Positions 1-5,831 of a stretch of DNA of 7,453 bases are shown one piece after another. The DNA is from Candidatus Aegiribacteria sp. (lineage in GTDB: Bacteria; Fermentibacterota; Fermentibacteria; Fermentibacterales; JCC-6). The stretch lies in the NCBI GenBank assembly GCA_030642525.1, contig DAOWNO010000095.1:1-7453 (forward strand), read 5' to 3'. The notes under the pieces were generated by a model. That model ran no database searches. It was not told where the DNA came from and worked only from the letters and a program-made list of their open reading frames with translations. Position 1 is the stretch's first letter, and every line of letters begins with the position of its first letter. The translations under genes were made by a program, and so were the position numbers.

Positions 1-1
1 C

Positions 2-397
2 GACAGGAGCAGCAGTATTGTGAAGCTTATGAATGTATTGCGTGATAACACTGCAGTAGGTATTTTGATAGATCAGGATACGATGGGTGTGGAAAGTGAG
101 TTTGTTGATTTCCTTGGACTTCCGGCAAGAACGCCGGTTGGTCCGGCTCAGCTGGCAATAAGATTCAGAATTCCTGTCCTGACTCTTCACATTGCCAGGA
201 AGAGCAACGGAAGATATATCCTTACTATCGACGAACCGATGGTTCTTTCAGAATACTCCGGAGATAACGGGTATCTTGAATTGACAGCTGATCTTACCGA
301 AAGGATTGAGGAGTGGATACGTGAAGACCCGCAGCAGTGGATCTGGATTCATGAACGCTGGGCTCGTCGTCCTGGCTGGGCTCCTGGCTTGCTGTAA
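2..397 (+). CDS. Lysophospholipid acyltransferase (LpxL/HtrB-like lipid A acyltransferase), 3' part only
   Basis: This is the C-terminal 131 residues of a gene that begins before the window; the frame is open to the left edge. LpxL/HtrB-family enzymes transfer a secondary acyl chain from acyl-ACP to lipid A precursors at the inner face of the inner membrane. Seen in the sequence are the family's late motifs: a GILIDQD segment, FVDFLGLPARTPVGPAQLA (the glycine/threonine-rich acyl-site region), IPVLTLHIAR, and the hallmark end IREDPQQWIWIHERWARRP. The catalytic HX4D motif would lie upstream and cannot be checked. The GTG at 20 and the ATG at 29 are internal codons, not the start. The last 77 bases are shared with lptC in another frame. 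Its position before lptC/lptA/lptB supports a lipid A role, but a related phospholipid or ornithine-lipid acyltransferase cannot be excluded, so no symbol is given. Confidence 0.88.
   Translation, partial: DRSSSIVKLMNVLRDNTAVGILIDQDTMGVESEFVDFLGLPARTPVGPAQLAIRFRIPVLTLHIARKSNGRYILTIDEPMVLSEYSGDNGYLELTADLTERIEEWIREDPQQWIWIHERWARRPGWAPGLL
308..313 (+). promoter_or_regulatory. Shine-Dalgarno site that decides the lptC start
   Basis: GAGGAG lies 7 bases before the GTG at 321, inside the upstream acyltransferase gene. The alternative ATG at 351 has no comparable site. The GTG start also adds Lys2 and Arg4, giving the lipoprotein signal the positive n-region that the ATG start lacks. Confidence 0.6.
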
Positions 398-890
398 ACC
401 TGTTCCGGTTGAAATGGATCCTGATCAGGAGCAGGTCCAGAATGTGGAGAATTTTACTCTTGTTCAATTGTTCGAAGGGAATCGTTCCTGGCGTCTGGTG
501 AGTGATAATGCAGTGTACACTGAAGGAGACAGTCTTCTTCTGATCAACGGTGTTAATCTTACATTTTTTGAAGAGGATGTTCCATCCACCATTCTGACCG
601 GTGATTCCGGACGTGTTGAACTGCAATCAGGCCTTATGAGAATATGGGGTCATGTAATCGCGCGTACAAGCGATGACAGACATCTTTCGACTGAAGAAAT
701 ATTCTGGAATGACGAGATGGGGGTTTTCCATAGTGACTGTCTCGTGGTGCTGACAATTCCTGATTCGACTGGAGAAACAGTTCTATCAGGGACGGGAGTT
801 GATCTGGATTTAAGTCTTGGTGCGGCAGAAGGGGTTGATATTGAAGAAAGTTTCACTGCGGTTTATTCCGGGGAGATCGATCTTGAATAG
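321..890 (+). CDS. lptC: LptC, LPS export periplasmic bridge component (predicted lipoprotein)
   Basis: LptC receives LPS from the inner-membrane LptB2FG extractor and passes it to LptA. The product is 189 aa from the GTG at 321, close to the family's usual ~190 aa. Residues 1-24 look like a lipoprotein signal: charged MKTR, a hydrophobic LVVLAGLLA stretch, then a lipobox LLAC with Cys24 (Cys25 follows). The mature part shows the LptC beta-jellyroll pattern: a W-x-L-x-S-x-x-A opening (SWRLVSDNAVY), a GDSGRVEL strand, IWGHVIARTSDDRHLSTEEIFW (G-V plus 'L.T..L.W'), VFHSDCLVVL, and the closing LSGTGVDLDL. E. coli LptC is held by a transmembrane helix, whereas this one appears to be lipid-anchored. 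It overlaps the acyltransferase by 77 bases and its 3' end overlaps lptA. If the ATG at 351 were used, the protein would be 179 aa with an uncharged n-region. Sequence similarity in this family is low, so the call rests on both pattern and context. Confidence 0.85.
   Translation: MKTRSSGSGFMNAGLVVLAGLLACCKPVPVEMDPDQEQVQNVENFTLVQLFEGNRSWRLVSDNAVYTEGDSLLLINGVNLTFFEEDVPSTILTGDSGRVELQSGLMRIWGHVIARTSDDRHLSTEEIFWNDEMGVFHSDCLVVLTIPDSTGETVLSGTGVDLDLSLGAAEGVDIEESFTAVYSGEIDLE
829..834 (+). promoter_or_regulatory. Candidate Shine-Dalgarno site for the longer lptA start
   Basis: AAGGGG stands 6 bases before the TTG at 841, within lptC. Using this start gives a signal peptide beginning MKKVSLRF with a proper basic n-region. 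Confidence 0.45.
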
Positions 891-1935
891 CCTTGTACTG
901 CTGATATTTGCAACTGCTGTGGGTGCGGGAGTATTTACTGCAACCGCTGATCGGGCAGTTGCGAGGGAACTTGATTCCGGAGAAGTTGTCCTTGATCTGG
1001 CTCAGAATGTGGTTGTAACTGACGGAGAAGTAACAGTCAATTCCGACAGCGCCACTGTCTGGCAGGATTCCGGACATGCTCTGTTTCTCGGCAATGTAAT
1101 CGTTCTGATGGATACTCTTACCGGTACTTCCGAATATCTGGAATATCTTAAGAACGCTGGTATGGTAACCATGACCGGAGATGTCGTTCTTACTGATGGA
1201 GAGACAGTTATTAAAGCTGAAGAGGTTGTGTATTTCCGCGGTTCAGCCAAGGCAACTGCAAGGGAAAATGTGATAATGACCGGTCCATGGTTTGGACAAA
1301 TAGAGGGTCAGTACGCACTGTATGACAGAGAGAGAGGCAGCCTTTTTGTAACGGTCGATCCTGTTCTAAGAAGAGCAGAAAATGGAGACAGTCTTACAAT
1401 TACTGCTGATCGACTTGAATTCTTCCCGGATGAAAACAGTGCTGAAGCCCAGGGAAACGTTTTTGTTTCAATGCCTGAAATGAATTTCACTTCTTCGTCT
1501 GAATATCTCAGGTATTTTGGTGATGAGGATCGTTTTGAACTGTTCGGTTCTCCGGTTCTCCTCTTTGAAGAGGGAGATATGTCAGGGGACTGGATGGAAA
1601 TCCTTCTGGAATCCTCCGGAGATCCTGAATCTGTCAGGATTGAAGGAAACGCTTCGGGGTATTTTCGTGATACCGGTGTTGATCCTCCTGGTGAAACTTG
1701 GTTTTCCTCGGAGAGAGCGTTTTTTTCTTTTGAGGACACTGAGCCTGACTCAGTGATGCTGACCGGTTATGCGTCTCTTATAATAAAATCAGGAGGAAAA
1801 GCGGCGCAAAGAGATGAGATGAATTCTGTACGGGGGGATACTTTTATTATCAGATTTGAAGACGGAAACGCAGCCGAAATAATCGTATCCGGTTCAGTAA
1901 CCGGAACGTACAGCTATCGCGGAGGTGATCAGTGA
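841..1935 (+). CDS. lptA: LptA/OstA-like periplasmic LPS transport protein, enlarged
   Basis: LptA-type proteins polymerise into the beta-jellyroll bridge that carries LPS across the periplasm to LptD in the outer membrane. From the TTG at 841 the product is 364 aa. It starts with a signal peptide (MKKVSLRF, hydrophobic residues ~14-36, AVA cleavage site near residue 41). The mature part is a string of OstA-type strand repeats with 'NV.V..G' and 'A....Y' patterns: LAQNVVVTDGEVTVNSDSA, FLGNVIVLMDT, MTGDVVLTDGETVIKAEEVV, ENVIMTG, ITADRLEF, AQGNVFVSM, and a final VRGDTFIIRFEDG. A second start candidate, the TTG at 883, has GGGGAG 7 bases upstream (870-875) and overlaps the lptC stop by only 8 bases, but its signal peptide would lack charge (350 aa). 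E. coli LptA is ~185 aa, so this protein is about twice the usual size and may hold two LptA-like units. It ends four bases into lptB. An LptD N-terminal domain is the main alternative, but no LptD barrel follows. Confidence 0.82.
   Translation: MKKVSLRFIPGRSILNSLVLLIFATAVGAGVFTATADRAVARELDSGEVVLDLAQNVVVTDGEVTVNSDSATVWQDSGHALFLGNVIVLMDTLTGTSEYLEYLKNAGMVTMTGDVVLTDGETVIKAEEVVYFRGSAKATARENVIMTGPWFGQIEGQYALYDRERGSLFVTVDPVLRRAENGDSLTITADRLEFFPDENSAEAQGNVFVSMPEMNFTSSSEYLRYFGDEDRFELFGSPVLLFEEGDMSGDWMEILLESSGDPESVRIEGNASGYFRDTGVDPPGETWFSSERAFFSFEDTEPDSVMLTGYASLIIKSGGKAAQRDEMNSVRGDTFIIRFEDGNAAEIIVSGSVTGTYSYRGGDQ
1921..1930 (+). promoter_or_regulatory. Unusually perfect Shine-Dalgarno sequence for lptB
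   Basis: GGAGGTGATC matches ten consecutive bases of the standard complement of the 16S rRNA 3' end. It stands just before the GTG at 1932 (6 bases from GGAGG to the start) and is made from the last lptA codons. It decides the GTG at 1932 over the ATG at 1953, and suggests strong, coupled translation of the ATPase. Confidence 0.75.
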
Positions 1936-2684
1936 CTGTACGCAGGGGAATCATGAGCGACACAAAGGTCCTGAGAACTGAAAATCTTGTTAAGAAATAC
2001 AGAAATCGACCGGTTGTGAACGGAGTGTCTCTTACTGTTGAAAGGGGAGAAATAGTTGGCCTTCTTGGCCCGAATGGAGCGGGGAAAACCACCACTTTCA
2101 ATCAGATCGTCGGTTTCATTCGACCTGACGCCGGTGATGTCTTTATGGATAAAATCATTATCACACATCTGCCGATGTATAAAAGGTGCAGACTTGGAAT
2201 CGGTTATCTGCCCCAGGAATCAAGTGTATTCAGGAAAATGACTGTTTCAGATAATCTGATGAGTATTCTGGAAACGATGAAACTGGAGAAAAGCGAAAGG
2301 AAACAAAGACTTTCCATGCTCCTTTCTGATCTGGGTCTGGAAAAGGTCGCGGATCAGAAAGCCTTTACATTGTCGGGAGGAGAGAGAAGACGGGTTGAAA
2401 TCGCGCGTGCTCTTGTGACAGAACCTGCCTTTCTTCTTCTTGATGAACCTTTTGCCGGGATTGATCCTATAGCGGTTGATGATATTCAGGGCATAGTAAG
2501 AAACCTTAGGAAAAAAGGTCTCGGTGTCCTTATAACGGATCATAATGTAAGAGAAACGCTTGAAATTACTGACAGAGCATACATCATGTACGATGGGAAA
2601 ATACTTATTTCCGGTTCAGCAATTGAACTTGCTGAAAATCCCGAAGCAAGGAAAATATACCTTGGTGAAAGGTTCAAGCTCTAA
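1932..2684 (+). CDS. lptB: LptB, LPS export ABC transporter ATP-binding protein
   Basis: LptB is the cytoplasmic ATPase dimer that, with LptF and LptG, powers extraction of LPS from the inner membrane. The product is 250 aa and all ABC motifs are visible and intact: Walker A GPNGAGKTT (46-54), Q-loop LPQE (Gln95), signature LSGGE (147-151), Walker B LLLDEP (168-173) with catalytic Glu172, the D-loop region GIDP, and switch His204 in ITDHNVRE. The stretch FRKMTVSDNLM and the RRRVEIARAL sequence after the signature are typical of LptB rather than other ABC ATPases. The chosen GTG overlaps the lptA stop as GTGA, and the preceding Shine-Dalgarno is excellent. An ATG at 1953 would give a protein seven residues shorter. 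The gene ends one base before the rpoN start codon. lptF and lptG are not in the window. Confidence 0.97.
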   Translation: MTVRRGIMSDTKVLRTENLVKKYRNRPVVNGVSLTVERGEIVGLLGPNGAGKTTTFNQIVGFIRPDAGDVFMDKIIITHLPMYKRCRLGIGYLPQESSVFRKMTVSDNLMSILETMKLEKSERKQRLSMLLSDLGLEKVADQKAFTLSGGERRRVEIARALVTEPAFLLLDEPFAGIDPIAVDDIQGIVRNLRKKGLGVLITDHNVRETLEITDRAYIMYDGKILISGSAIELAENPEARKIYLGERFKL

Positions 2685-2685
2685 T

Positions 2686-4125
2686 ATGCCTGAACTCAGA
2701 ATGAATCAGAACCTGAAGATGATTCAAACCCAGAAGCTTGTACTGACACAGAAGATAAGACAGGCTCTGGAAATTCTTCAGTTACCCTCAACTGATCTTG
2801 AAAATCTCATAAGGAAGGAACTTCAGGAGAATCCACTCCTGGAAAAGGAAGGTAATCAACAGAAGGAACCGGAGAAAACGGCTGAAGGTGAATCTCAGAA
2901 ATCCGAAGCCGATTCATGGGATGATGAACCATCCAGAAGCGACAGTGCGGAATCCGATCCGCTGGATATCCTGAAGCGCATCGAGGAGCACACCGGCGAG
3001 TACACGCACAGCTCCAGAAAGACTGATGACGATTCATGGATGCCTGAACCGCCAAGTGAACCTACGCTATCCGAATATCTTATTCAGCAGGTGTTTGCAC
3101 TCATGCTTCCTCGTGATGTTGAAGATGCTGTTGTTTACATCGTTTATTCTCTGAACATACATGGATTGCTTTTTCTGACTGAAGAGGAACTCAAAGCCGG
3201 CTGGGGCGGCAAGCCTGAATTACTGACAAGGGCAATTGAGATCGTCAGATCTCTTGAGCCTACAGGCGTTGGTGCCGGAAGCGAAGTTGAAGCTCTGAGG
3301 ATGCAGTTGGTAGAGATGGGTTACACAACTGACAGTCTTGAACATAAAATAATAGCTAATCATTTTATTGAGATGACTGAGAGAAAGATAAAACAGATTG
3401 CTGGTGCGGAAAACGTTTCACCGCATGAAGTTCAAGAAGCAATTGACAGGATATCCATTCTGAATCCATGGCCTGGAAACAGGTTCTCATCCAGCACAAA
3501 TGCTGCTGTCATACCTGATATCATAATTATCAGAGTTTCCGATCATTTTGAAGCTGTTCTGAATGACAACAGATTTCCGAGATTAATGATATCCGCGAGG
3601 AACAGACAGATCCTTGAATCACCCAATACTCCTCCGAAGGAGAAAGAGTATGTGGTTAAGAAATTTCAGAAAGCATCCTGGTTCATCAAAGCGATCGCGC
3701 AGCGCCAGGAGACCGTAACAAGAATCGGTAATTTCCTGGCGGAGTATCAGAGCAATTTCTTTGAGCACGGGATAGAAGGTCTCCGGCCACTCACACTGCA
3801 GATAGTAGCGGACGCTCTGGGATACAATCAATCGACTATCAGCAGGGCTATCAATGGTAAATACCTTCAGTCACCAAGAGGTATTTATAAAATCCATTTC
3901 TTTTTCAGCAGGGCTCTTCCCGGTGAGGGTGGAGAAATATCCAGCAGATCCGTGAAGGATGAACTGGGGAAGCTGATCAGACTGGAGAACAAGAAGAAAC
4001 CTCTTTCGGACGCAAAACTCGTCCTGGCGCTGGAGGCTCTGGGTATGAAAGTAAAAAGACGGACCGTGGCAAATTACCGGTTAGATATGAATATCCCGTC
4101 CGCGAGACAGAGAAGACGATACTGA
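2686..4125 (+). CDS. rpoN: RNA polymerase sigma-54 factor RpoN
   Basis: Sigma-54 directs RNA polymerase to -24/-12 (GG/GC) promoters, which need an AAA+ enhancer-binding activator to open. The product is 479 aa, the usual size. Region I is the N-terminal glutamine/leucine-rich part (about 1-54; LTQKIRQALEILQLPSTDLE, ENPLLE), which contacts the activator. Region II (about 55-125) is acidic and low in complexity. Region III includes the core-binding part and the C-terminal helix-turn-helix at about 369-393 (LTLQIVADALG... STISRAINGKYLQ), followed by SPRGIYKIHFFFS. The RpoN box is at 457-466 (KRRTVANYRL; consensus ARRTVAKYRE) and reads the -24 element. The ATG at 2686 is one base after the lptB stop and begins MPELRMNQNLKM. 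The frame stays open back to 2560, but that stretch lies inside lptB and does not resemble RpoN. There is no strong Shine-Dalgarno, so translation is probably coupled to lptB. No activator is in the window. Confidence 0.97.
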   Translation: MPELRMNQNLKMIQTQKLVLTQKIRQALEILQLPSTDLENLIRKELQENPLLEKEGNQQKEPEKTAEGESQKSEADSWDDEPSRSDSAESDPLDILKRIEEHTGEYTHSSRKTDDDSWMPEPPSEPTLSEYLIQQVFALMLPRDVEDAVVYIVYSLNIHGLLFLTEEELKAGWGGKPELLTRAIEIVRSLEPTGVGAGSEVEALRMQLVEMGYTTDSLEHKIIANHFIEMTERKIKQIAGAENVSPHEVQEAIDRISILNPWPGNRFSSSTNAAVIPDIIIIRVSDHFEAVLNDNRFPRLMISARNRQILESPNTPPKEKEYVVKKFQKASWFIKAIAQRQETVTRIGNFLAEYQSNFFEHGIEGLRPLTLQIVADALGYNQSTISRAINGKYLQSPRGIYKIHFFFSRALPGEGGEISSRSVKDELGKLIRLENKKKPLSDAKLVLALEALGMKVKRRTVANYRLDMNIPSARQRRRY

Positions 4126-4147
4126 CAGATTGATGAGGGAGGAAGCA

Positions 4148-4639
4148 ATGAATGACTTCTCAATGGAAATACTTCAGCTGGAATATCCTGAAGGCTGCAA
4201 CATCATTCTGGGGCAGTCTCATTTCATCAAAACAGTTGAAGATCTGTATGAAGCAATTATCGGAACTGTTCCGGGATCAGAGTTCGGGCTTGCCTTTTCC
4301 GAAGCGTCAGGTCTCAGACTTGTCAGAAGTGATGGAACAAACCTTGAATTGAGATCCATTGCAGAGAAGAACCTTCTCAAGCTTGGCTGCGGACATACTT
4401 TCATGATCGTGCTGTCGAAGGTTTTCCCGATACAGATTCTCAATCAGATAAAAAACGTTCCGGAGGTCTGCAGAATCTTCTGTGCTACATCAAACCCCGT
4501 TCAGGTGATAGTCGCCAGATCAGATCAGGGCGGTGGAGTAATGGGGGTTATCGACGGTGAACCTCCAATTGCTGTTGAGATAGCGGAGGACATAGAGAAT
4601 CGTCTGAAGCTGCTTCAGAAAATCGGATACAAACGCTAA
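4148..4639 (+). CDS. Adenosine-specific kinase family protein (PF04008, formerly DUF355)
   Basis: The 163-aa product matches the small adenosine-specific kinase family, known from archaeal structures and found in archaea and scattered bacteria; family proteins are ~160 aa. Motifs visible over the whole length are NIILGQSHFIKTVEDLYEAI (18-37), the FGLAFSEASGLRLVR block (46-60), LGCGHTFMIVL (79-89), FPIQILN, VPEVCRIFCATSNPVQVIVA (104-123), GVMGVIDGEPP (130-140) and a C-terminal LLQKIGYK. The adenosine phosphorylation role comes from family annotation and was not read from catalytic residues here. The ATG at 4148 is chosen because AGGGAGGAA (core GGAGG 4138-4142) lies 5 bases upstream; a longer TTG start at 4130 would add residues the family lacks. 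It sits 22 bases after rpoN and so is probably the last gene of the lpt-rpoN operon, in the place usually held by hpf. Confidence 0.88.
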   Translation: MNDFSMEILQLEYPEGCNIILGQSHFIKTVEDLYEAIIGTVPGSEFGLAFSEASGLRLVRSDGTNLELRSIAEKNLLKLGCGHTFMIVLSKVFPIQILNQIKNVPEVCRIFCATSNPVQVIVARSDQGGGVMGVIDGEPPIAVEIAEDIENRLKLLQKIGYKR

Positions 4640-4785
4640 TCCGCCGGCCATATTCACACCAACCGGAATCTTCCGCTTCGACAAATATATTCCCCTCAAG
4701 ATGGCTGGCATATACCCTGATGCAGAGCTGCGTAACTTTGCCGGTCCACGTTTATGCGATTGATTTGTGATGGTCTTATTATCAT
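4640..4785. other. Convergent intergenic gap without an assignable feature
   Basis: This 146-base gap lies between the adenosine kinase stop and the cerR-like stop on the opposite strand, so two transcripts should end here. I found only small inverted repeats (CGGAATCTTCCG at 4664-4675 with a 2-base loop, and GCAGAGCTGC with a 2-base loop), and neither is followed by a T-run. No classical intrinsic terminator, RNA gene or CDS with a start is visible. Confidence 0.5.
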
Positions 4786-5745
4786 TTAACCACAGCTGAT
4801 CGTATGACATCCTGATTTGCTGCGTATCCAGTTAAAGGTTTCTTCCAGTGCCTTCTCTACAGTGGCGGCTGGTTTCCAGCCGGTTATTTTCTCTGTCAGT
4901 CCATTCTCCAGTTTCCAGTCGTGAGCCAGGAGTTCCCTGCATTTGTCCCTGCTGAAGAACGGTGTTCCACCGATCATTGAAGAGAGTGCCTCTGACATGA
5001 ATCCGGCGGAGTGAATCAGAAATGGAGGTATTCTCAGATGAAGAATTCTTCTTTCTGCAGCTTGCTGCAGGAGTTTGTGGAAGTCCTTCCAGGAGAAGAG
5101 CCTGCCGTAGGATGGCTCAAGGGTCTTGCCGATCGCTTCCGGATATTCAGGGAGGTGTGCGATCAATTGTGCCAGATCCGGAGCGTAGGCCAGAGCGAAT
5201 CCGCCTTTGTTTATCCATGGTGATATGAAAAGACCCTTCAGTGCAAGCTCCAGTATCGGGGTAGAGGCGGGATCACGCGGGCCGAATATCGCCGGTGGTC
5301 TGAGGATTATCCAGTTCTCAGTATCTCTGACTGCATACTCACCCAGCAGTTTACTTCTTCCGTAGTTGGTTACCGGTCCTTTTCCTCCTGGACCGGATGC
5401 TGCCTGGCTGGATATGAAGATGAATAAAGCATCACTGGCGGATCTGTTTCTGGCAATGAGCATATTCCTGGTTATCAGCCCATTCGCGCGATCGAACTCT
5501 TCCTGGCTGCCGGCGCTTGTCGCACCGGCTGAATGAATGATAACATCCGCATCTGCCAGGGCGGAACTGATCGAATCGGGATTCAGGAAATCGACTCGGC
5601 TTACAGTGCATTCCGGTGGTATATTCGACAGGGATGAAGATTGTCTGAGTAATACATGGGTGGATATACCTGTATCAAGGAGTATTTCCGCTATGTGGCT
5701 TCCCAGAAAGCCCGAAGCTCCCGTAAGTATTGTTTTATTCATCAT
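4786..5745 (-). CDS. cerR: NAD(P)-dependent SDR (extended type), CerR-like ceramide reductase candidate
   Basis: The 319-aa product is an extended short-chain dehydrogenase/reductase of the epimerase/dehydratase family. It has the dinucleotide motif TGASGFLG (8-15), an Arg at 34 at the end of strand 2 (LLRQ, compatible with NADP), an IHSAGATS loop (70-77), Ser112/Ser113, and the catalytic YGRSK with Tyr128 and Lys132. ILRPPAIFGPRDP is the usual substrate-loop entry. The SSQAASGP...TNYGRSKL...ILRPPAIFGPRD pattern is the one I recall for Bacteroidota and Caulobacter CerR proteins, which reduce the 3-keto group of N-acylated ketosphinganine. The divergent spt and acyltransferase support that role. 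A sugar-nucleotide or sterol-type SDR remains possible from sequence alone. The start is one of two adjacent ATGs (5745 or 5742), with CGGGG just upstream. It overlaps the stop of a leader mini-ORF. Confidence 0.85.
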   Translation of the reverse strand: MMNKTILTGASGFLGSHIAEILLDTGISTHVLLRQSSSLSNIPPECTVSRVDFLNPDSISSALADADVIIHSAGATSAGSQEEFDRANGLITRNMLIARNRSASDALFIFISSQAASGPGGKGPVTNYGRSKLLGEYAVRDTENWIILRPPAIFGPRDPASTPILELALKGLFISPWINKGGFALAYAPDLAQLIAHLPEYPEAIGKTLEPSYGRLFSWKDFHKLLQQAAERRILHLRIPPFLIHSAGFMSEALSSMIGGTPFFSRDKCRELLAHDWKLENGLTEKITGWKPAATVEKALEETFNWIRSKSGCHTISCG

Positions 5746-5777
5746 CCCCGGAATCCGTTGACTTGCGTGTACATCAT
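5742..5777 (-). CDS. Possible 11-codon leader mini-ORF upstream of cerR
   Basis: The ORF reads MMYTQVNGFRG and ends in a TGA that overlaps the first ATG of the reductase (ATGATG). It has a good ribosome site, AGGAAG (reverse strand of 5784-5789), 6 bases before its start, better than the one for the reductase itself. It could couple or gate translation of cerR. It is very short, with no family evidence and no attenuator-like run of codons, so it may be chance. Confidence 0.3.
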   Translation of the reverse strand: MMYTQVNGFRG

Positions 5778-5794
5778 GATTAACTTCCTGCGCA

Positions 5795-5823
5795 ATGCTA
5801 CATATTGATTTAACCTATGGCAA
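5795..5823 (-). promoter_or_regulatory. Candidate sigma-70 type promoter for the cerR-like gene
   Basis: On the reverse strand TTGCCA (5 of 6 to the -35 consensus) is followed after 17 bases by TAGCAT (4 of 6 to the -10). It faces cerR and overlaps the beginning of spt, so the two divergent genes may interfere. Transcription would begin near 5788, at the edge of the mini-ORF's ribosome site, which counts against that mini-ORF if this promoter is used. Confidence 0.3.
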
Positions 5824-5829
5824 GGTGGA
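5822..5829 (+). promoter_or_regulatory. Shine-Dalgarno site that decides the spt start
   Basis: AAGGTGGA lies just upstream of the ATG at 5832, with 6 bases between AAGG and the start. The in-frame ATG at 5817 has no ribosome site, so the shorter start is preferred. Confidence 0.55.
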
Positions 5830-5831
5830 AA

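Noticed and set aside
1308..1739. Reverse-strand ORF of 143 codons
   Set aside because: It is a serine-rich shadow of lptA, and the forward frame carries the OstA strand repeats.
2560..2685. N-terminal extension of RpoN (frame open from 2560)
   Set aside because: It lies inside lptB, has no RpoN-like sequence, and the ATG at 2686 gives the normal N-terminus and length.
4664..4675. Inverted repeat CGGAATCTTCCG as a terminator
   Set aside because: The loop is only 2 bases and no T-run follows on either strand.
4700..4725. CTGGCATATACCCTGATGC as a sigma-54 promoter
   Set aside because: The GG and GC elements are 13 bases apart instead of the required 10.
4608..4763. Open + frame in the convergent gap reading PPAIFTPTGIFRFDKY...
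   Set aside because: The codon pattern looks protein-like, but there is no start codon with a ribosome site ahead of it, it is very short, and I recognise no family. The kinase ends normally at its IGYK motif, so this is not its frameshifted tail.
4520..4810. Reverse-strand ORF of 96 codons across the gap
   Set aside because: Half is antisense to the kinase and the rest shows no family pattern.
5758..5763. TTGACT as a -35 box for spt
   Set aside because: It is a good -35 match, but no acceptable -10 lies 16-18 bases downstream.
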